DNA from: Hevea brasiliensis
Lineage: Eukaryota > Streptophyta > Magnoliopsida > Malpighiales > Euphorbiaceae
NCBI RefSeq assembly: GCF_030052815.1
Contig: NC_079505.1
Span: 28,868,658-28,932,657 of the forward strand
Direction: 5' to 3'
Length of the DNA: 64,000 nt
Notes under the pieces: generated by a model
Told to the model about the DNA's origin: nothing
The model's input: the letters and a program-made list of their open reading frames with translations, nothing else
The model's database searches: none
Translations under genes and position numbers: made by a program
Part shown: positions 1-11,840 of the stretch, in pieces
How the letters are laid out: each line of letters opens with the position of its first letter
Position numbering within the stretch: position 1 is the first letter of the stretch

Positions 1-534
1 ACCAAATGAACAATACATGTTCATTTGACCATAACTCTCTCTAGACAGGTCCAAATGACTTGAATTTTATACCATTGGAAAGACTAGACATAGGACTACA
101 ACTTTCATTGAGAATGCCAAGCCCAGAAATGTTTCTAATCAAATGAAATTGTTGACTCAAATTAGGATACCAAACTGACCTGCACCATTCTGTCCAGAAT
201 TTCCTGGACTAAAGCTCACCCGACCAGTTTTGGCAAGATGGACATAACTTGGTCTAAAAAAACCCAAATTCAATGAAACTAGTGGCACAATTTCTATTAG
301 ATATAGATTTATAAAATTGGTCTTTTGACCCAAATCCAGATACTAAGGGAACTAGGCCAATTTATTAGGTTAAGTTAGTATATGAATTCGGGAAATTTCC
401 TAAGTGATTATTTGACCCCAGAACACTCATTTAGCCATATCTCCCACTAGGAAGCTCTAATTAGGATAAGCCATACTGATCTGGAACCCTAAGAAAAAGG
501 GTTCCAACTTTGTTTTAGACTTGGTCAAATTATG
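1..534 (+). repeat. C LTR1, first visible segment
   Basis: This matches 19277-19698 plus 44447 onward and 62810-63340, which are other copies of the C LTR. The window begins at about LTR position 1450. No gene is present. The segment holds the shared 'CATAAC ... AGGTC' modules and ends in the target duplication TTATG (530-534) of the solo copia LTR. Confidence 0.88.
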
Positions 535-2628
535 TGAAGGAACGGAAGCGTGAAAAACACAAGATTATACCATTGAATTCAAAAATTTTCACCTAGGGTC
601 ACATGCACCATGCAAGATTTATTTTTATCTATTTGATTTCAATGATAAAAAACATATTAAAACTCTTTTAATATGTTTTTGGATCTGTATTTGCCATTTA
701 AGATTTTAAAAATTAATCAGATTAATTTTAGAACCCTAGATTAAATCAAAAACGATTACACTAACCTCTTGATGCCTTTGCAGCGTGTGCGCCTTTGAGA
801 TTCGTCTTGAGGACACGGATGTTGTCCCTCTAGCTTGTCCACACCAAGAACACCTATGGCAGCCCTTGAACAGCTTCTAAAGCCTTTTCTATTAATTAGA
901 AATTCAAGTTCTGCCTTTTAAGATATTAGAGATGTAAACAGGACACTAGAAACAATTCCTAGTGATCTTAATTCAAGAGATTGATGGCTAATCTCTTTGA
1001 ATTGATAAGAGATGAAGAAAAAGAGATAAAAACCCTCAAAGTGGCATGACAAAGGAGTGTGGCTGCTGGTTGTGTTTTATTTTCTCATAACAACACTTAA
1101 ATAGCTAGGTTAACACATTAAACCCTTGCCATATGTCACCCTTTGATTAGCTCTAGGTTTAAGTGACCCAATCACATTGTGCCAAGTGTCAAACCTATAT
1201 GTAATCTTGATTTTAATCATCTTACATGATTAAAAAACATTTGGCAAGCTTATGTGTTATGCCATATGTCACCATCTCATGGTGCCACGTGTCACACTGC
1301 AAAATGACCAAAATGCCCCTGTGTCTTAATTTTGAGTTCTCAACCCAAAATAAATATTTTTCTTCTTCTAATTAATTTATATCAAATATAAATTAATTAA
1401 TTAATCTCTATTAATTAATTTCTCATTAATTAAATTCATATTTAAACACTTTAAATATAAATTTAACTTATATTATACATCCAATAATCTAGATTTGGTT
1501 TCAAGTCATGCTAGGGACTTTGCAATCTAATTGCAAACCAAACCTATTTAATTAATCAATTTAAACTCTTTAATTAATTAATTAAATCATATTTAATTAG
1601 GTGATAACTTGTGTATGTGTGTGACTTACTAGGCTCATCACTAATTGGCAATGAGACATGATATCAACTCTTAATATCATCAGAACTCTTTCTTACCATA
1701 AATGATTTCTCTAAATCATTTTATGAATCTCATAGACCATGGTTAACACCTAGCATAGCATGCCATGGCCACCCAATTAGTAATAAGGTTTACCTTAAAT
1801 GAACCTATAATCATATGTTACCATGCACTAGAATCTCTCATTATAAAATCCCAACTCAATTTGAGTCATGGTTTATGTCAAACTCCATTTGCTATGAATA
1901 TTATGTTCTCTTTTAATTCCAGTTCTTGATTAAAAGATTTTCTCATCGAAACTCTTTTACGAATAAATCTATCTGTCTGGCAGGAACTTGAAACATCAAG
2001 AACAATTAAATGAACATAGGATTTTATCTCTATTTACTTAGAGAACAGATTCCATCTTGATCAACACCTACCTCCATATATAACTAGTAGGAGCCAACAC
2101 ATGCCCATATACCCATACACGTACAAGTATGAAAGCGATATCAAACTCAAACTACCTATATACAAGATAACTGTGCTATCTCAGGTCTAAAGATTATATG
2201 CACTGATATGATTTATGACAAAACATTGACAAGAGTAAACTCCATGTGCTTGTCATAAGTGTCACTGGTTCGGCCTACTTATCATTTATAAGTGCCTATC
2301 ATGTTTGTTATATGGCATGAGACTCACCATTCCATCTAATTTATATCTCATATAAATAACTTGGGAACAAACATGAATACAATCTTTCTGGATAAGTCAT
2401 GTCCTTATTATGAAGTATCCTCGATTGTGAACCTATTTATGATACTTTGTGCTAGAAATATTGTCACTCATATTCTTAACAACTTAAGAATAATATTTCT
2501 AACAAAATATCAATGGACCTTTTCTATTACACATAAATATAGTAAACGGAAAAGTGGAAATGCCATTTATTAATAAAATATGTACAAGATAAATACTAAA
2601 TGATATGCTCTAGGGCATACTACTAACA
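535..2628 (-). mobile_element. Solo LTR of the Ty1/copia element, inserted in C LTR1
   Basis: A 2,094-bp copy of the LTR found at 29964-32071 and 41555-43662. It reads TGAAGGAACG...ACTAACA on the plus strand, so the element sense is minus. It is flanked by the perfect 5-bp duplication TTATG at 530-534 and 2629-2633. The same site is uninterrupted near 63340 (CAAATTATGAACATAAG) and, with one change, near 44557. There is no internal sequence, so this is a solo LTR left by LTR-LTR recombination. It is very AT-rich around 1370-1600. The short plus-strand open frame at its right end is not considered a gene. Confidence 0.95.
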
Positions 2629-4099
2629 TTATGAACATAAGAACCCTAAAATGGGAGTCCAAATTTCTGACCTGAACGTGAATCCTGGTAAAACAGGGCA
2701 CATGAGTCCAGGACAGTGATTTGTCCATAATTAATTCTACAAAACTTAAAAAATTGTAATAAAAATTTTTGAGTGACTATAAGACATAGGGTAACAACTT
2801 CCATGAAGAACCTTAGGCCTAAAAATGACTATAACATGACCAATTAATTAGACAAAAAAAGACTCTAAAAACTGCCAAATTCTGGACCTTAAGAAAGGTT
2901 CATAAAATAACTTAGAATATGATATGAAATAAAATAGAATACTTTGTTAAGCATAAAAATGACATGAATTAATGAAGCTATAGGTATGAAATAACATTAT
3001 TTTGCCCAAAGTACACCTAGACTCATTTATATAGCTTGGATCAATCGGTATACCAATTAGGGACTACATATTGCAGGACTGCCCATAGGGATAATCATTG
3101 ACAGACAACATATGTCTAAGATGATTGTTCTTCTGGCTTTATGCTTGCCTAATGGCCATAGTGCCAATTTTTATTGTTAATGGCTTATGCCTGCCCGCTC
3201 GCCTTGTGCCTGATATGACCATTATATACTGGGTAGACATACAGATGTTTAACTAGTATACTCTTGTGTATCTAGTCTTTATAGTCTGTCATAGGTTACT
3301 TGGGCACAGACAAAAGCAATAAGCCTTAAATATAAATAAGTACATGAGAAAATCATTAATATGAATTTTATAAGATTGAATATAAGGTATATGCACAGAA
3401 TAGATCCCTTTTAGCTTATTTACTTCCAAAGTTCTAGAAAATATGTAAAAGATTTTAAATACATGAACAGTGATATTTATTTATAAGGTTATACGTGAAA
3501 TAATTATTTTAAATTGTTTAGTTATTTTTCCTTATTTATGCACCACTAAGCGTTATGCTTAGCACGTTGGTTCTTACCACGCATAGGTACTAGAGAGCAG
3601 CAGCAGCAGTAGGGCCTAGACCGAACTGGGACCAGATCTGCTACAGTGTGAGTTGTCACCTCATCAGTCAATTTGGTAGGGCTCATGTACATATTAGATT
3701 TTACATTTTGGTATTGTATGTAATTAAATGATGTAAATAATTTTGGATTGTATATAAATTGTAAATTATTGTATATGTAAACTTTATATAAATGAAATAT
3801 AATTTATTTTCTTGAAATTGATATGAGCATGAGAAGTGATATGATGAATAAATAGATGAAATGAATATAAATTGTTTTAACAGGTAACATGAAACCCACC
3901 ATGCACTAATAGAACAAAAGGGACTCTGTCTGGGTCTCCATAAAAATGAAATGGGATAAAAAAAAATTCTACAAGTGAGATAATAAAATTAAATGGATAT
4001 TAAATTAATATTGTAAATGATGAGACAGGATAGGGTGCTCTGATACTAAATGTAGCATGCCTTACTCGGCTGCACTGTAGGTGGGAGAGGAGTGTTACA
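2629..4099 (+). repeat. C LTR1, distal segment
   Basis: This continues LTR1 after the solo copia LTR. It matches 44557-46011 and 63340-64000 and ends GTGTTACA at 4099, just before the primer site. It carries the conserved hairpin at 3546-3562. There is no gene. Confidence 0.9.
3546..3562 (+). promoter_or_regulatory. Conserved LTR hairpin, C LTR1
   Basis: CTAAGC - 5 nt - GCTTAG directly after GCACCA. The equivalent hairpin in the other families has different but still paired stem bases (see findings). Confidence 0.6.
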
Positions 4100-4104
4100 T
4101 ATAT

Positions 4105-4116
4105 TGGTATTAGAGC
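4105..4116 (+). other. Primer binding site, C unit 1
   Basis: TGGTATTAGAGC lies 5 nt after the LTR end. It differs by one base from TGGTATCAGAGC, the complement of the 3' end of plant initiator tRNA-Met. The mismatch is a C-to-T change. Confidence 0.85.
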
Positions 4117-4218
4117 AAAGGTTTAGGCATTCCTAGGCATAAGTAGACAGAAAGATATAGTGTGCATAACATGCATGAGCCCTTATTTAGGAGTCGAGGT
4201 GACACTAATGCAGATATG

Positions 4219-4237
4219 TTCTTTGTTTGTTTTATAG
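4219..4237 (+). promoter_or_regulatory. Splice-acceptor-like site just before gag, C unit 1
   Basis: A T-rich tract ending TTTTATAG lies five bases before the gag ATG at 4243. Similar sites precede gag in C unit 2 (46148-46149) and B (22876-22877). Splicing is inferred, not shown. Confidence 0.4.
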
Positions 4238-4242
4238 GATTG

Positions 4243-5516
4243 ATGGAGTATGATCCTTCAGAGGAAGGGTCTTACAGACCAGTGGAGGAGGAGGAGATTG
4301 GTAGTCATGCACCTGTCCGCAGTCAGGGGCGAGACAGGAAAGAGGAGTCATCCCTAGGTACAACGGGTAGACTGCAGCAGGCATTTTTGGAGCAAATGAC
4401 TCAGATGCTCCGCTAGTTTACCAGAGCCACCTCACAGCCTACACAACGGTCTCTACTAGAGAAGTTAAGAAAGTATGGGGTCGTTGACTTTATGGTTAGA
4501 AGGAAGATGACCCATCCACTGCTGAGCATTGGTTAGAGCGAACTGAGAGAGTGCTGAAGCAGTTACATTGAACGCCAGAGGAGCAGCTAGAGTGCGCTCT
4601 GTCATTACTACAGGAGGAAGCCTATCAGTGGTGGGACACAGTTTCCAGAGCGATACAGCCGATAGAGCTTACTTGGGACTTCTTCTTGACTAAGTTCAAG
4701 AAGAAGTATATTAGTCACATATACTTAGAGGCTAGAATGAGAGAGTTTATGACCTTGAGGCAGAGACGGTTAACGATCTCTGAGTATGAGAGGGAGTTTG
4801 TGAGGCTGGGTAGAAATGCATGGGAGGTAATGCCTACAGAGGCAGAGAGGTGTCGTAGGTTCGAGGATGGACTGAATGATAATATCATAATTATAGTGAC
4901 AACACATGGGTATACGAATTTCTCCCAACTAGTGGCTGCATCACTTAATGTAGAGAGAGTACGAAATAAGGAGTAGTCTAGGAGAGATAGACAGCGAAAG
5001 AGGAGTTATGGACAAGGTCAGTCCAGTACAACAGTTTCTGAGGGTAAGAGGCCCAAGATTTCCTAAGGCCAGGGCCAAAGAAAGGGCCTCAATTTACTTA
5101 GAGAGGAGGATAGTCCAAAGCATTAGTGGGGAGTTCTCCAGGCATCCGCGGGATTTAGCTCCATACCATTATGCACCAACTGTGAGAGGAGGCACCGAAG
5201 AGAGTGCCAATTGTTGACCGGGGGATGCTTCCGATCATTTCCTACAGGATTGTCCCCCACTAGAGTGTTCCCACTGCCCCACCACCGACTGAGAGATTTA
5301 CCCCAGCAGCTCAGAGGGGTAGATGACCTGCGAGACCAGAGGTGACGGGTACATTATAGAGACTAGCTTCAGAGACAATTGAGCGACCTGAGGCCTGAGT
5401 AGCACCTCGTGTATATGATATGAGGGCACAGGAGGAGCCAGAGCCTACAGTTGTTGTCCAAGGTATATTTCTCATTATAATATTTTAGTAAATGTAATAA
5501 TAGACCCTGTATACAA
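4243..5516 (+). pseudogene. Decayed gag of C unit 1, fused near the protease start to the 3' tail
   Basis: Structural capsid-nucleocapsid protein of a gypsy element. The reading starts MEYDPSEEGSYR at 4243, about five bases after an acceptor-like AG. The retrotransposon gag core (QWWDTV...EFVRLGR) spans about 4560-4980, partly open at 4686-4976. Stops and frameshifts break it repeatedly: a TAG replaces CAG after MTQMLR (near 4414), and there are a frameshift near 4495 and further stops near 4530-4570. The zinc knuckle near 5225 has lost 15 bp present in unit 2 (50719-50733 region), with GAT repeats at the deletion edges, so its second cysteine is gone. About 5490-5512 resembles the start of a protease, and the sequence then jumps to the element tail, so pol is absent. 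Non-functional. Confidence 0.85.
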
Positions 5517-5583
5517 GATGAAAGAGGATAGGTGCAGTTCCTCGACTATTTATACAGAGTAAATTTCGAGGACGAAATTTTTA

Positions 5584-5598
5584 TTAGAGAGGGAGAAT
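5584..5598 (+). other. Polypurine tract, C unit 1
   Basis: The purine-rich run TTAGAGAGGGAGAAT directly precedes the LTR start TGTAACGCCC at 5599. It is the plus-strand priming site. Confidence 0.85.
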
Positions 5599-6806
5599 TG
5601 TAACGCCCTCACTTTAGGTAGTCCGTATATTCTACTGTTCTGATAACTAATGTCTGTTTGGACAGCCAGGATGATTGGAACTACACTCCAACTAGAGTGA
5701 GAAGGCATAAATTGACAAAATAAAGGCTAAGAAAAATTTAGGAGAAATAAAAGAAGTGAATTGCAAATGAGTTAAATGAGCCGATGCCCTAGTGATGGGT
5801 GACCTAATGGAAAGTTGCTGTAAAGATAGCTAGTAGCCCTAAACCTGAGGGAAACCCAGTGAAATAATTTTTGGGACTCCAGAGATGAGTCATTAAGGTT
5901 TTGATGGTATTAGAATTCCAAGAAAATGATCAGAAAAATTATTAGATCGGTACAGACAATTTTAGTTATTAAGCAAAACGAAGGGCATTTTGGTCATTTC
6001 GTCTTCAGAGATGATTTTTGACCAACTTGTCTAGTTAATTAAATAAATTATATGACATAAAATATGAATAAATACTGCTAAAAAATTAATTAAAAATGAG
6101 TAAAAAAGAAAGAAAAAAAAATGAAGGAAAATGCCTATTATGACATCATACATGTGTCACCATGATGCAATTAAAAGCCCTCCACGAATCAAAATATAAC
6201 AAGCCCTCACAAAAACACTTAAAAAGAGATAAAATTAACTAGAAAATTCTACTTCTTCTTCCTTCCCACTTGTTGGCCAAGAATCACCATTGGAGCTCCA
6301 CCATTTCCCTTCACTTAAAGCTCTATTTCCCACTTAATTACTCCATAAAACCACTTGCTTTCTTCACTAAACTTGATCCTCACACCTTAGATTAACTCTA
6401 GGCAGCCATAAGAAGTAGAAAACTCAAAGTTTTAACAACCCAACAAAGTCATCAAAAAGGTTAGTGCTATGTAACTCTTTCTTTCTTCTTAAACTATGTT
6501 AAGCATGATTAGGAAGTAAAAATTGAAAGAAATTAAAAAGGATTGTTGAGTATATTACATGGCCAAATTTTGGCCAGCCTAGGGTAGTGATGGATAATGG
6601 AATTAATTATAATAAAATCCAATTTCTAACTTAGAATAGATGGAAGACAAGATACATATGATGATTGGTATAAGGTTTTCATGATTTGAGAAATTTTGAG
6701 TTAGGGATTGAATTAATTTTGGTACCTTAGTGTTATGGCTTGAGATTGATCTTGTTGAGACTATTTCTTGATCATTTGAAGTGTTATGAATGACAAATTA
6801 TAGTTG
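5599..6806 (+). repeat. C LTR2, segment a (LTR start)
   Basis: Begins TGTAACGCCC and matches 51086-52092. It holds the family-wide blocks near 5630-5695 (second TCCGG-type block) and 5780-5862 (GATGGGTGACC). A TATA-like GATAAAAT lies near 6228 and a donor-like AAAAAG/GTTAGTG at 6460. It is interrupted at 6806 by element A; the last five bases AGTTG are the duplicated target. Confidence 0.9.
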
Positions 6807-7406
6807 TGTAACACCCCTATGTTCGGTAGTGCGTTCTACTGTTCTGGTGACCAGTGTTATCTGGACAGCTAGGATGCCTAGAACTACACTTCGTTATGAG
6901 TGAGGAGACATAAAATGATGAAATAGAAGAAAAGAAAACACAAGAAAAAAAAAGGAAAAATAATAACAAAGAAATGTAACCAAATTAAGCGAGTCGAGAA
7001 CCCTAGCGATGGGTGACCGCACCGGGAAGTCACGGCGTGGACCGTTGACTAGCCCTGGACTGTGGGGAACCCTGGAAAATATTTTTAGGACTTAAAGAGA
7101 CATCAATTGAAGTATAAATATCATTAGAAATATCAAAGAAAAATTAAAGTACTAGTACAAGGAAAAGTGAGAAATCGAAAAACAGACAAAACCCGGTGTT
7201 ACCGAAAAATCGGGAATACAACCCGAACAGGGGCATTATGGTCATTTGACGTCCCGAATTGTCTTTTAACCTAAATGTCCATTAAAAATAAATAATATTA
7301 CACTGAGAAAATAAAATGAAAAATTAGTTTAGTGGTACCTAATGCAATTAGCCAAAAGTGGAGTGAAAATTATATGATTAATTTGAATGAGTGGACCACT
7401 AAGAAT

Positions 7407-7414
7407 TATAAAAT
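7407..7414 (+). promoter_or_regulatory. TATA-like box, A 5' LTR
   Basis: TATAAAAT about 600 bp into the LTR, repeated at 15957-15964 in the 3' LTR. The reverse solo copy carries the same box at 35432-35439. No expression evidence is available. Confidence 0.5.
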
Positions 7415-7655
7415 GGATTAAATATACTCATAAGTGGGCAGATTACTCCCACTCAAACATCATCTTCCTCACTTGGCTCAACCTTGCCGAAATGAAGAAT
7501 GGGAATCCTCCATTGCCATTTGCATGAAGCTCCATTAACTCCTTCAATTTACCTCCAATCATCTGGGTTTCTTCATTAAAGATTACCTCCACATCAGAAG
7601 GAAGAAGTAGATACCACTATTAAGAAGTTTTAGGGAAGATTAAGCAAGTCCCAAC

Positions 7656-7666
7656 AATAGGTAAGT
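7656..7666 (+). promoter_or_regulatory. Splice-donor-like site, A 5' LTR
   Basis: AATAG/GTAAGT with the cut after 7660; identical at 16210/16211. It is a near-perfect plant 5' splice site, about 225 nt after the predicted transcript start. Splicing to an acceptor before gag is inferred. Confidence 0.45.
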
Positions 7667-9835
7667 TTGAGTTTTTGAATATTTCTTTGATAAAGTTTGT
7701 ATACATGTTATGGGTGTTTGATTTGTGAAGAAAATTTTCAAGTTTGAGAAGTTCTTGATATATCCAGTTTGGACAGCCATGGAGATGTATATTTGATGAT
7801 TTATTCTTACATTTATTTGATGGGAAATTATGTTGAGTAGGGTGATTAATGTCCTAGTAAGTTAATTCCATGTATATATGTGGTGATTGTGCAATTGGGA
7901 TGGAAGTTGATGAATTGTGGGACACTTTGGCATTGTGGAGCATTTTGGCAGCTTTGGTACTCTTTAATGAGTGTTTGAATTCATGGAGATATTGGATAAA
8001 TTGTGATATTGAGGATTGATGAATATGTATGTAAATTGGTTGTGTAAAGTGCATGTAAGAATTAGAAATGTTATGTGTATATGTGGTTGTATTTGGACTT
8101 TATGAATTAGAGTTTTATTTGGTGTATTAAGGATGTTTGTATTCTGCCCAAAATGATTTTAATGTGAAGTAGTAAATGGTTTTGGTAATGTACCAAATCA
8201 GAATTGGTAAGGGAAGTGGACTTAGAGTAAGGTAAATGTGTAATTGATACATGTTTATGCAATGTAATTAAGGGCAGTATGCATTTTAACCTATAACTCT
8301 AAATATGTAACTCCAATTGGTATGAGACCAATTGGAGGTGAAACTAGGCACAAAATGTGCCAACTTTCATGAAGGAAACATACCAAAATTCTGCTTGCAA
8401 GGTAGCATGAAAAATGACCAATTCGGATTGAGTACAATTGAGGCCTGAAAATTGACCAATTGGCCAGCAGTTAGTGCTTAGGCCATAACTCACTCAAAAC
8501 AGGTCCAATTGGCCTGAAATTTTAACCATGAATAGCTAAGACCCACATCTACAAGTCTTATGAAGACACCAACGCCCAGAAATGACCATAAGCAAACAGC
8601 TTGCACAAGTTCGGGTCCAAAAACTGGCCGAACCAAAGTTGACCAAATTGACCTAAAATGACTTAATTTGATGCCATTTGACCAGCAATAGTAAAATGAC
8701 CATAACTTGGTCTACATAACTCAGAATGACCTAAAATTTTGCCTCGCATTCCATAAGACATAGATCTACAAGTTTGTAGTTTTGACCGAAACCCGAAAAC
8801 CGAGGGAACTAGGTCGTCCGGCTAGGTCAAACTAGTATCCTGGAATCCAGCAATTTGCAATAAAATGCACTAAACAAGGAAATGAAATTGGTAACGAGTA
8901 CCAACCCTAAAACACTATCGAATGTGACATATTAGTGACACTAAAACCTAAATTACCTAGAACGCATCGAGGGTCGGTATATTAGGTGATTAAGCAAATA
9001 ATAGCTTTCAGTGAATTATTGTCAAACATTATCGATAGAGACAGTTTAATTTAGTACTGAAACACTTCAAATTGTATTTCTCAGTTAGTAAAGACTCAGG
9101 GAAAGGGAAGGAAACACTGAGTCCAGACCAGGAGACAGTTATCAGAGGTTTGTGCACAACAATTATTTCTTTTGAATTTTTTTCAATTGAAATGAATTAT
9201 GACTAATTGTACATTATTGTTTTAAATTGTGGAAATGTATTTGAATGGATATTTATTGCTTGAAAAGCACTGTACATGGTTTGAAACTGTGTAAAATTGT
9301 TTGAATGATATTGATGGATACTTATTGATTGAAAAGCATTGGAAATGGATTGAAACCATAGCTATCATGTATATTGATTGTATTCCTCGCTAGCTTGTCT
9401 AGTAGGACGAATTGAATTCCCTCTCTGGCTGAAGTGTTGAGGTGTGTGCCTGTTGAGGATGAATTAGATGAGTACTCATATTTTTGCTAGCTAGCTATGT
9501 TATTCCTCATTAGTCATTGACTTTTGGGACGAATTGAATACCTCATTAGCCATCGGCTTTTGGGACGAATTGAACTTTGGAACATGATTAAGCTGTGTGT
9601 GATTTATTGATATGTATTGTGAGATTGTGAAATGAATTTAAACTCTTATTGACATATACTGTCTTTTGAATTCAACCACGATCTGACTCATTGAAATTTA
9701 TTGTGATATTGAGAAATGGAGTTTAAATTCTTGTTGACAATTACTGTCTTGAAATTAACTATGGTTTTAAGTATCCACTATTTATATGATTTATGAATTG
9801 TGATTTAAAGTTGTATTTGGTTAATGTGTGCACCA

Positions 9836-9852
9836 CTGAGACATTGTCTCAG
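9836..9852 (+). promoter_or_regulatory. Conserved LTR hairpin, A 5' LTR
   Basis: CTGAGACA-T-TGTCTCAG, a perfect 8-bp stem after GCACCA. The 3' LTR copy is 18387-18403 and the reverse solo copy is 32956-32972. Confidence 0.65.
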
Positions 9853-10483
9853 CGATAGCTTTTTATTGCTGTCGCAGGTAGACAGACAGATAGGGCAGCA
9901 GACTAGGCTGCTAGTACCTCCAGCGAGAGATTACCGGGTATAATGAGTATACCAACATTTTGCATTTTGTACTGTAATGTATGACCACTGTATGTACATA
10001 TTGTTTTTGGTTTTGAGCAGTTGTAAATTCAAATTGTACCTTGAAGTTGTAAAATAATTATGAGTTTTTTGCTTGTAAAAATTGTATTATATTTCTTTTA
10101 TCTCAGTCTTTGAAAAATTACTGTGGATTTGAGTTGAGAAATGTGTTGTGTTGAGAAATATGTTGGAGTTGAGATTTGGAAATCTATTGAAGTGCTTTTT
10201 ACAGGTTTTCTGAAGAACTATTTTATCCAAAATACAGATGGCACTATGCCAAAATTTTTACAGAAATTCCAAATAATTCAAATGTGTTAATTCTATCACT
10301 TCAGTTCAAAAAGGTTTTTAACACCTGTAAATAGTGCTCACCAATGTAAAAGAAGTAAGAAAAGTTTTTAAAATCCCTTGTAGTGTATTTAATGGGTTAT
10401 CAGTAGACGGAGTTGGTAATTCATTAGGTATACTACGGGATCATGTTATGCCTTACAGAGGGATAGGGTGTGACATGTTTTAG

Positions 10484-10495
10484 TGGTATCAGAGC
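10484..10495 (+). other. Primer binding site, element A
   Basis: TGGTATCAGAGC, an exact 12-base complement to the initiator tRNA-Met 3' end, 8 nt after the LTR end. Confidence 0.92.
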
Positions 10496-10530
10496 TAGTT
10501 TTTAAATTTTGTTTTCACCTGTTATTTGAA

Positions 10531-10546
10531 TATTCTTTCTTTATAG
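10531..10546 (+). promoter_or_regulatory. Splice-acceptor-like site, element A leader
   Basis: The pyrimidine-rich TATTCTTTCTTTATAG ends at 10546. A second candidate (TTTGTTCAG) ends at 10639, 25 bases before the gag ATG. Either could pair with the donor at 7661. Confidence 0.4.
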
Positions 10547-10664
10547 TACAACTGCTCAACATCATTGTTTGATACATACAGTACATTACATTATAAATAT
10601 GCACTAACAGGAGGAAATCTCCTTGTGTTATTTGTTCAGGAGGTCTGAGATCCTCGCATTGACC

Positions 10665-11840
10665 ATGGAAGAGGGTGATCGTTCAGTCAATCAATCTATT
10701 GAGGTTGAGGTACAAGGGGATGCCCCAGCCCTCCAAAATGTCAGTGGTTCAACAGCACTAGCTCCTGCAGTACTGCAGTTTCCTGCTCAGTTCGCTCAGC
10801 AGATGGCTGCAATGTTCCAACAAATGGCTGGTAATGTGCCTACTCAAGTCCCAATACAGACACCAGTGGTACAACCACAGTCTCCTACTAGGCAGTATGA
10901 CAAATTGATGAAGTATGGGGCTACAGAGTTTAAGGGGACAGTAGATCCTCTAGAAGCTGAACAATGGTTAGAGAGGATGGATAGGGTATTCAAGAAATTG
11001 CATTGCACAGAGGAGCTCAGATTCGAATACTCTGTATCTTTGCTACAGGGGGATGCTTATGACTGGTGGAAAACCATTCCCCACAGTCTGGTAGAACCTG
11101 CAGTGCTAACATGGAATGACTTTCTCAGGGAATTCAGACAGAAATATGTCCCTGATGCTTATGTAGACCAGAAGTTACAAGAATTCCTAAGTCTGAAACA
11201 GGGGAACAGATCAGTGGCTGAGTATGAAAGAGAATTTTCCCGCCTGAGCCATTATGCAGTAAGTTTACTTGCTACCAGCAGGGAGAGATGCAAGAGGTTT
11301 GAAACTGGCTTGAAGCCCAGTATCAGATTACAAGTAGTCGGCTTCAAACACACTAACTTCTCTGAACTTATTTCTCAAGCTCTAGAGTTAGAAAGAATTG
11401 AGTCTGAAGCTGCTCCTGAGAAAAAGAAATCAGAGAAGACAGAGAAAGAGGGAAAATCTGTAGAACAGAGTTCCAGTGGTCCTACTGGAAAGAGGAAGAA
11501 TTATGGGGGACATGGCAGAGGTGGCAAGAAATCTGGTAGGGGAAGATATTCAGGACAGAAGCCTCCCCTATCTGGTCAGCAGAGTACCAGAGGTTCCTAC
11601 CCTCCCCGCCAATGTGAAACATGTGGAAGAAATCATGGTGGGATCTGCTACAAGGCTATTGGAGCCTGTTATAACTGAGGCACAGGACACTTTGCCAAGG
11701 ACTGCACCAGTAGTCGCAGAGTTGGACCACCTCCTACTACTGCAGAAGGGTCAGTTCAGAGCCCTGTCACTAGAAGTTCACAACCACCCAGCAGAGGTAG
11801 AGGCAGGGGTAGAGGTAGCCCAGCAGGCAGCCAAGGTACA
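10665..11840 (+). pseudogene. gag of element A, stop codon in the zinc knuckle
   Basis: Gypsy capsid-nucleocapsid protein that packages the element RNA. The ATG at 10665 (MEEGDRSVNQ) is preferred over an upstream TTG at 10623 because it follows the acceptor-like sites and matches the related gag start in E. The open frame runs 337 residues. It has a Gln/Met-rich N-terminal part (FAQQMAAMFQQMAGN), then the retrotransposon gag core (about residues 85-215, with DWWKT and YEREFSRL), a Lys/Gly/Arg-rich basic tail, and a first Cys/His cluster CETCGRNHGGIC. The second cluster reads CYN-stop-GTGHFAKDC: the TGA at 11676-11678 replaces a metal-binding cysteine. The frame then stays open through a Gly/Arg-rich linker into the protease, so gag and pol were one frame. 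Confidence 0.9.

Larger units (their letters stand above)
6807..10475 (+). repeat. 5' LTR of element A
   Basis: TGTAACACCCC at the start and GTGTGACA at the end. A good TATA box (TATAAAAT, 7407-7414) puts a possible transcript start near 7437, leaving a short U3 and about 3 kb of transcribed leader in the LTR. A strong donor-like AATAG/GTAAGT is at 7660/7661. A 36-bp unit is repeated in tandem at 9505-9540 and 9541-9576. Hairpins lie at 9836-9852 and 10239-10251. It lacks about 25 bp present in the 3' LTR near 15897-15921. Confidence 0.93.

Noticed and set aside
10484..10495. tRNA-like motif TGGTATCAGAGC (several places)
   Set aside because: It matches only the 3' end complement of initiator tRNA-Met; no cloverleaf surrounds it. 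These are primer sites.
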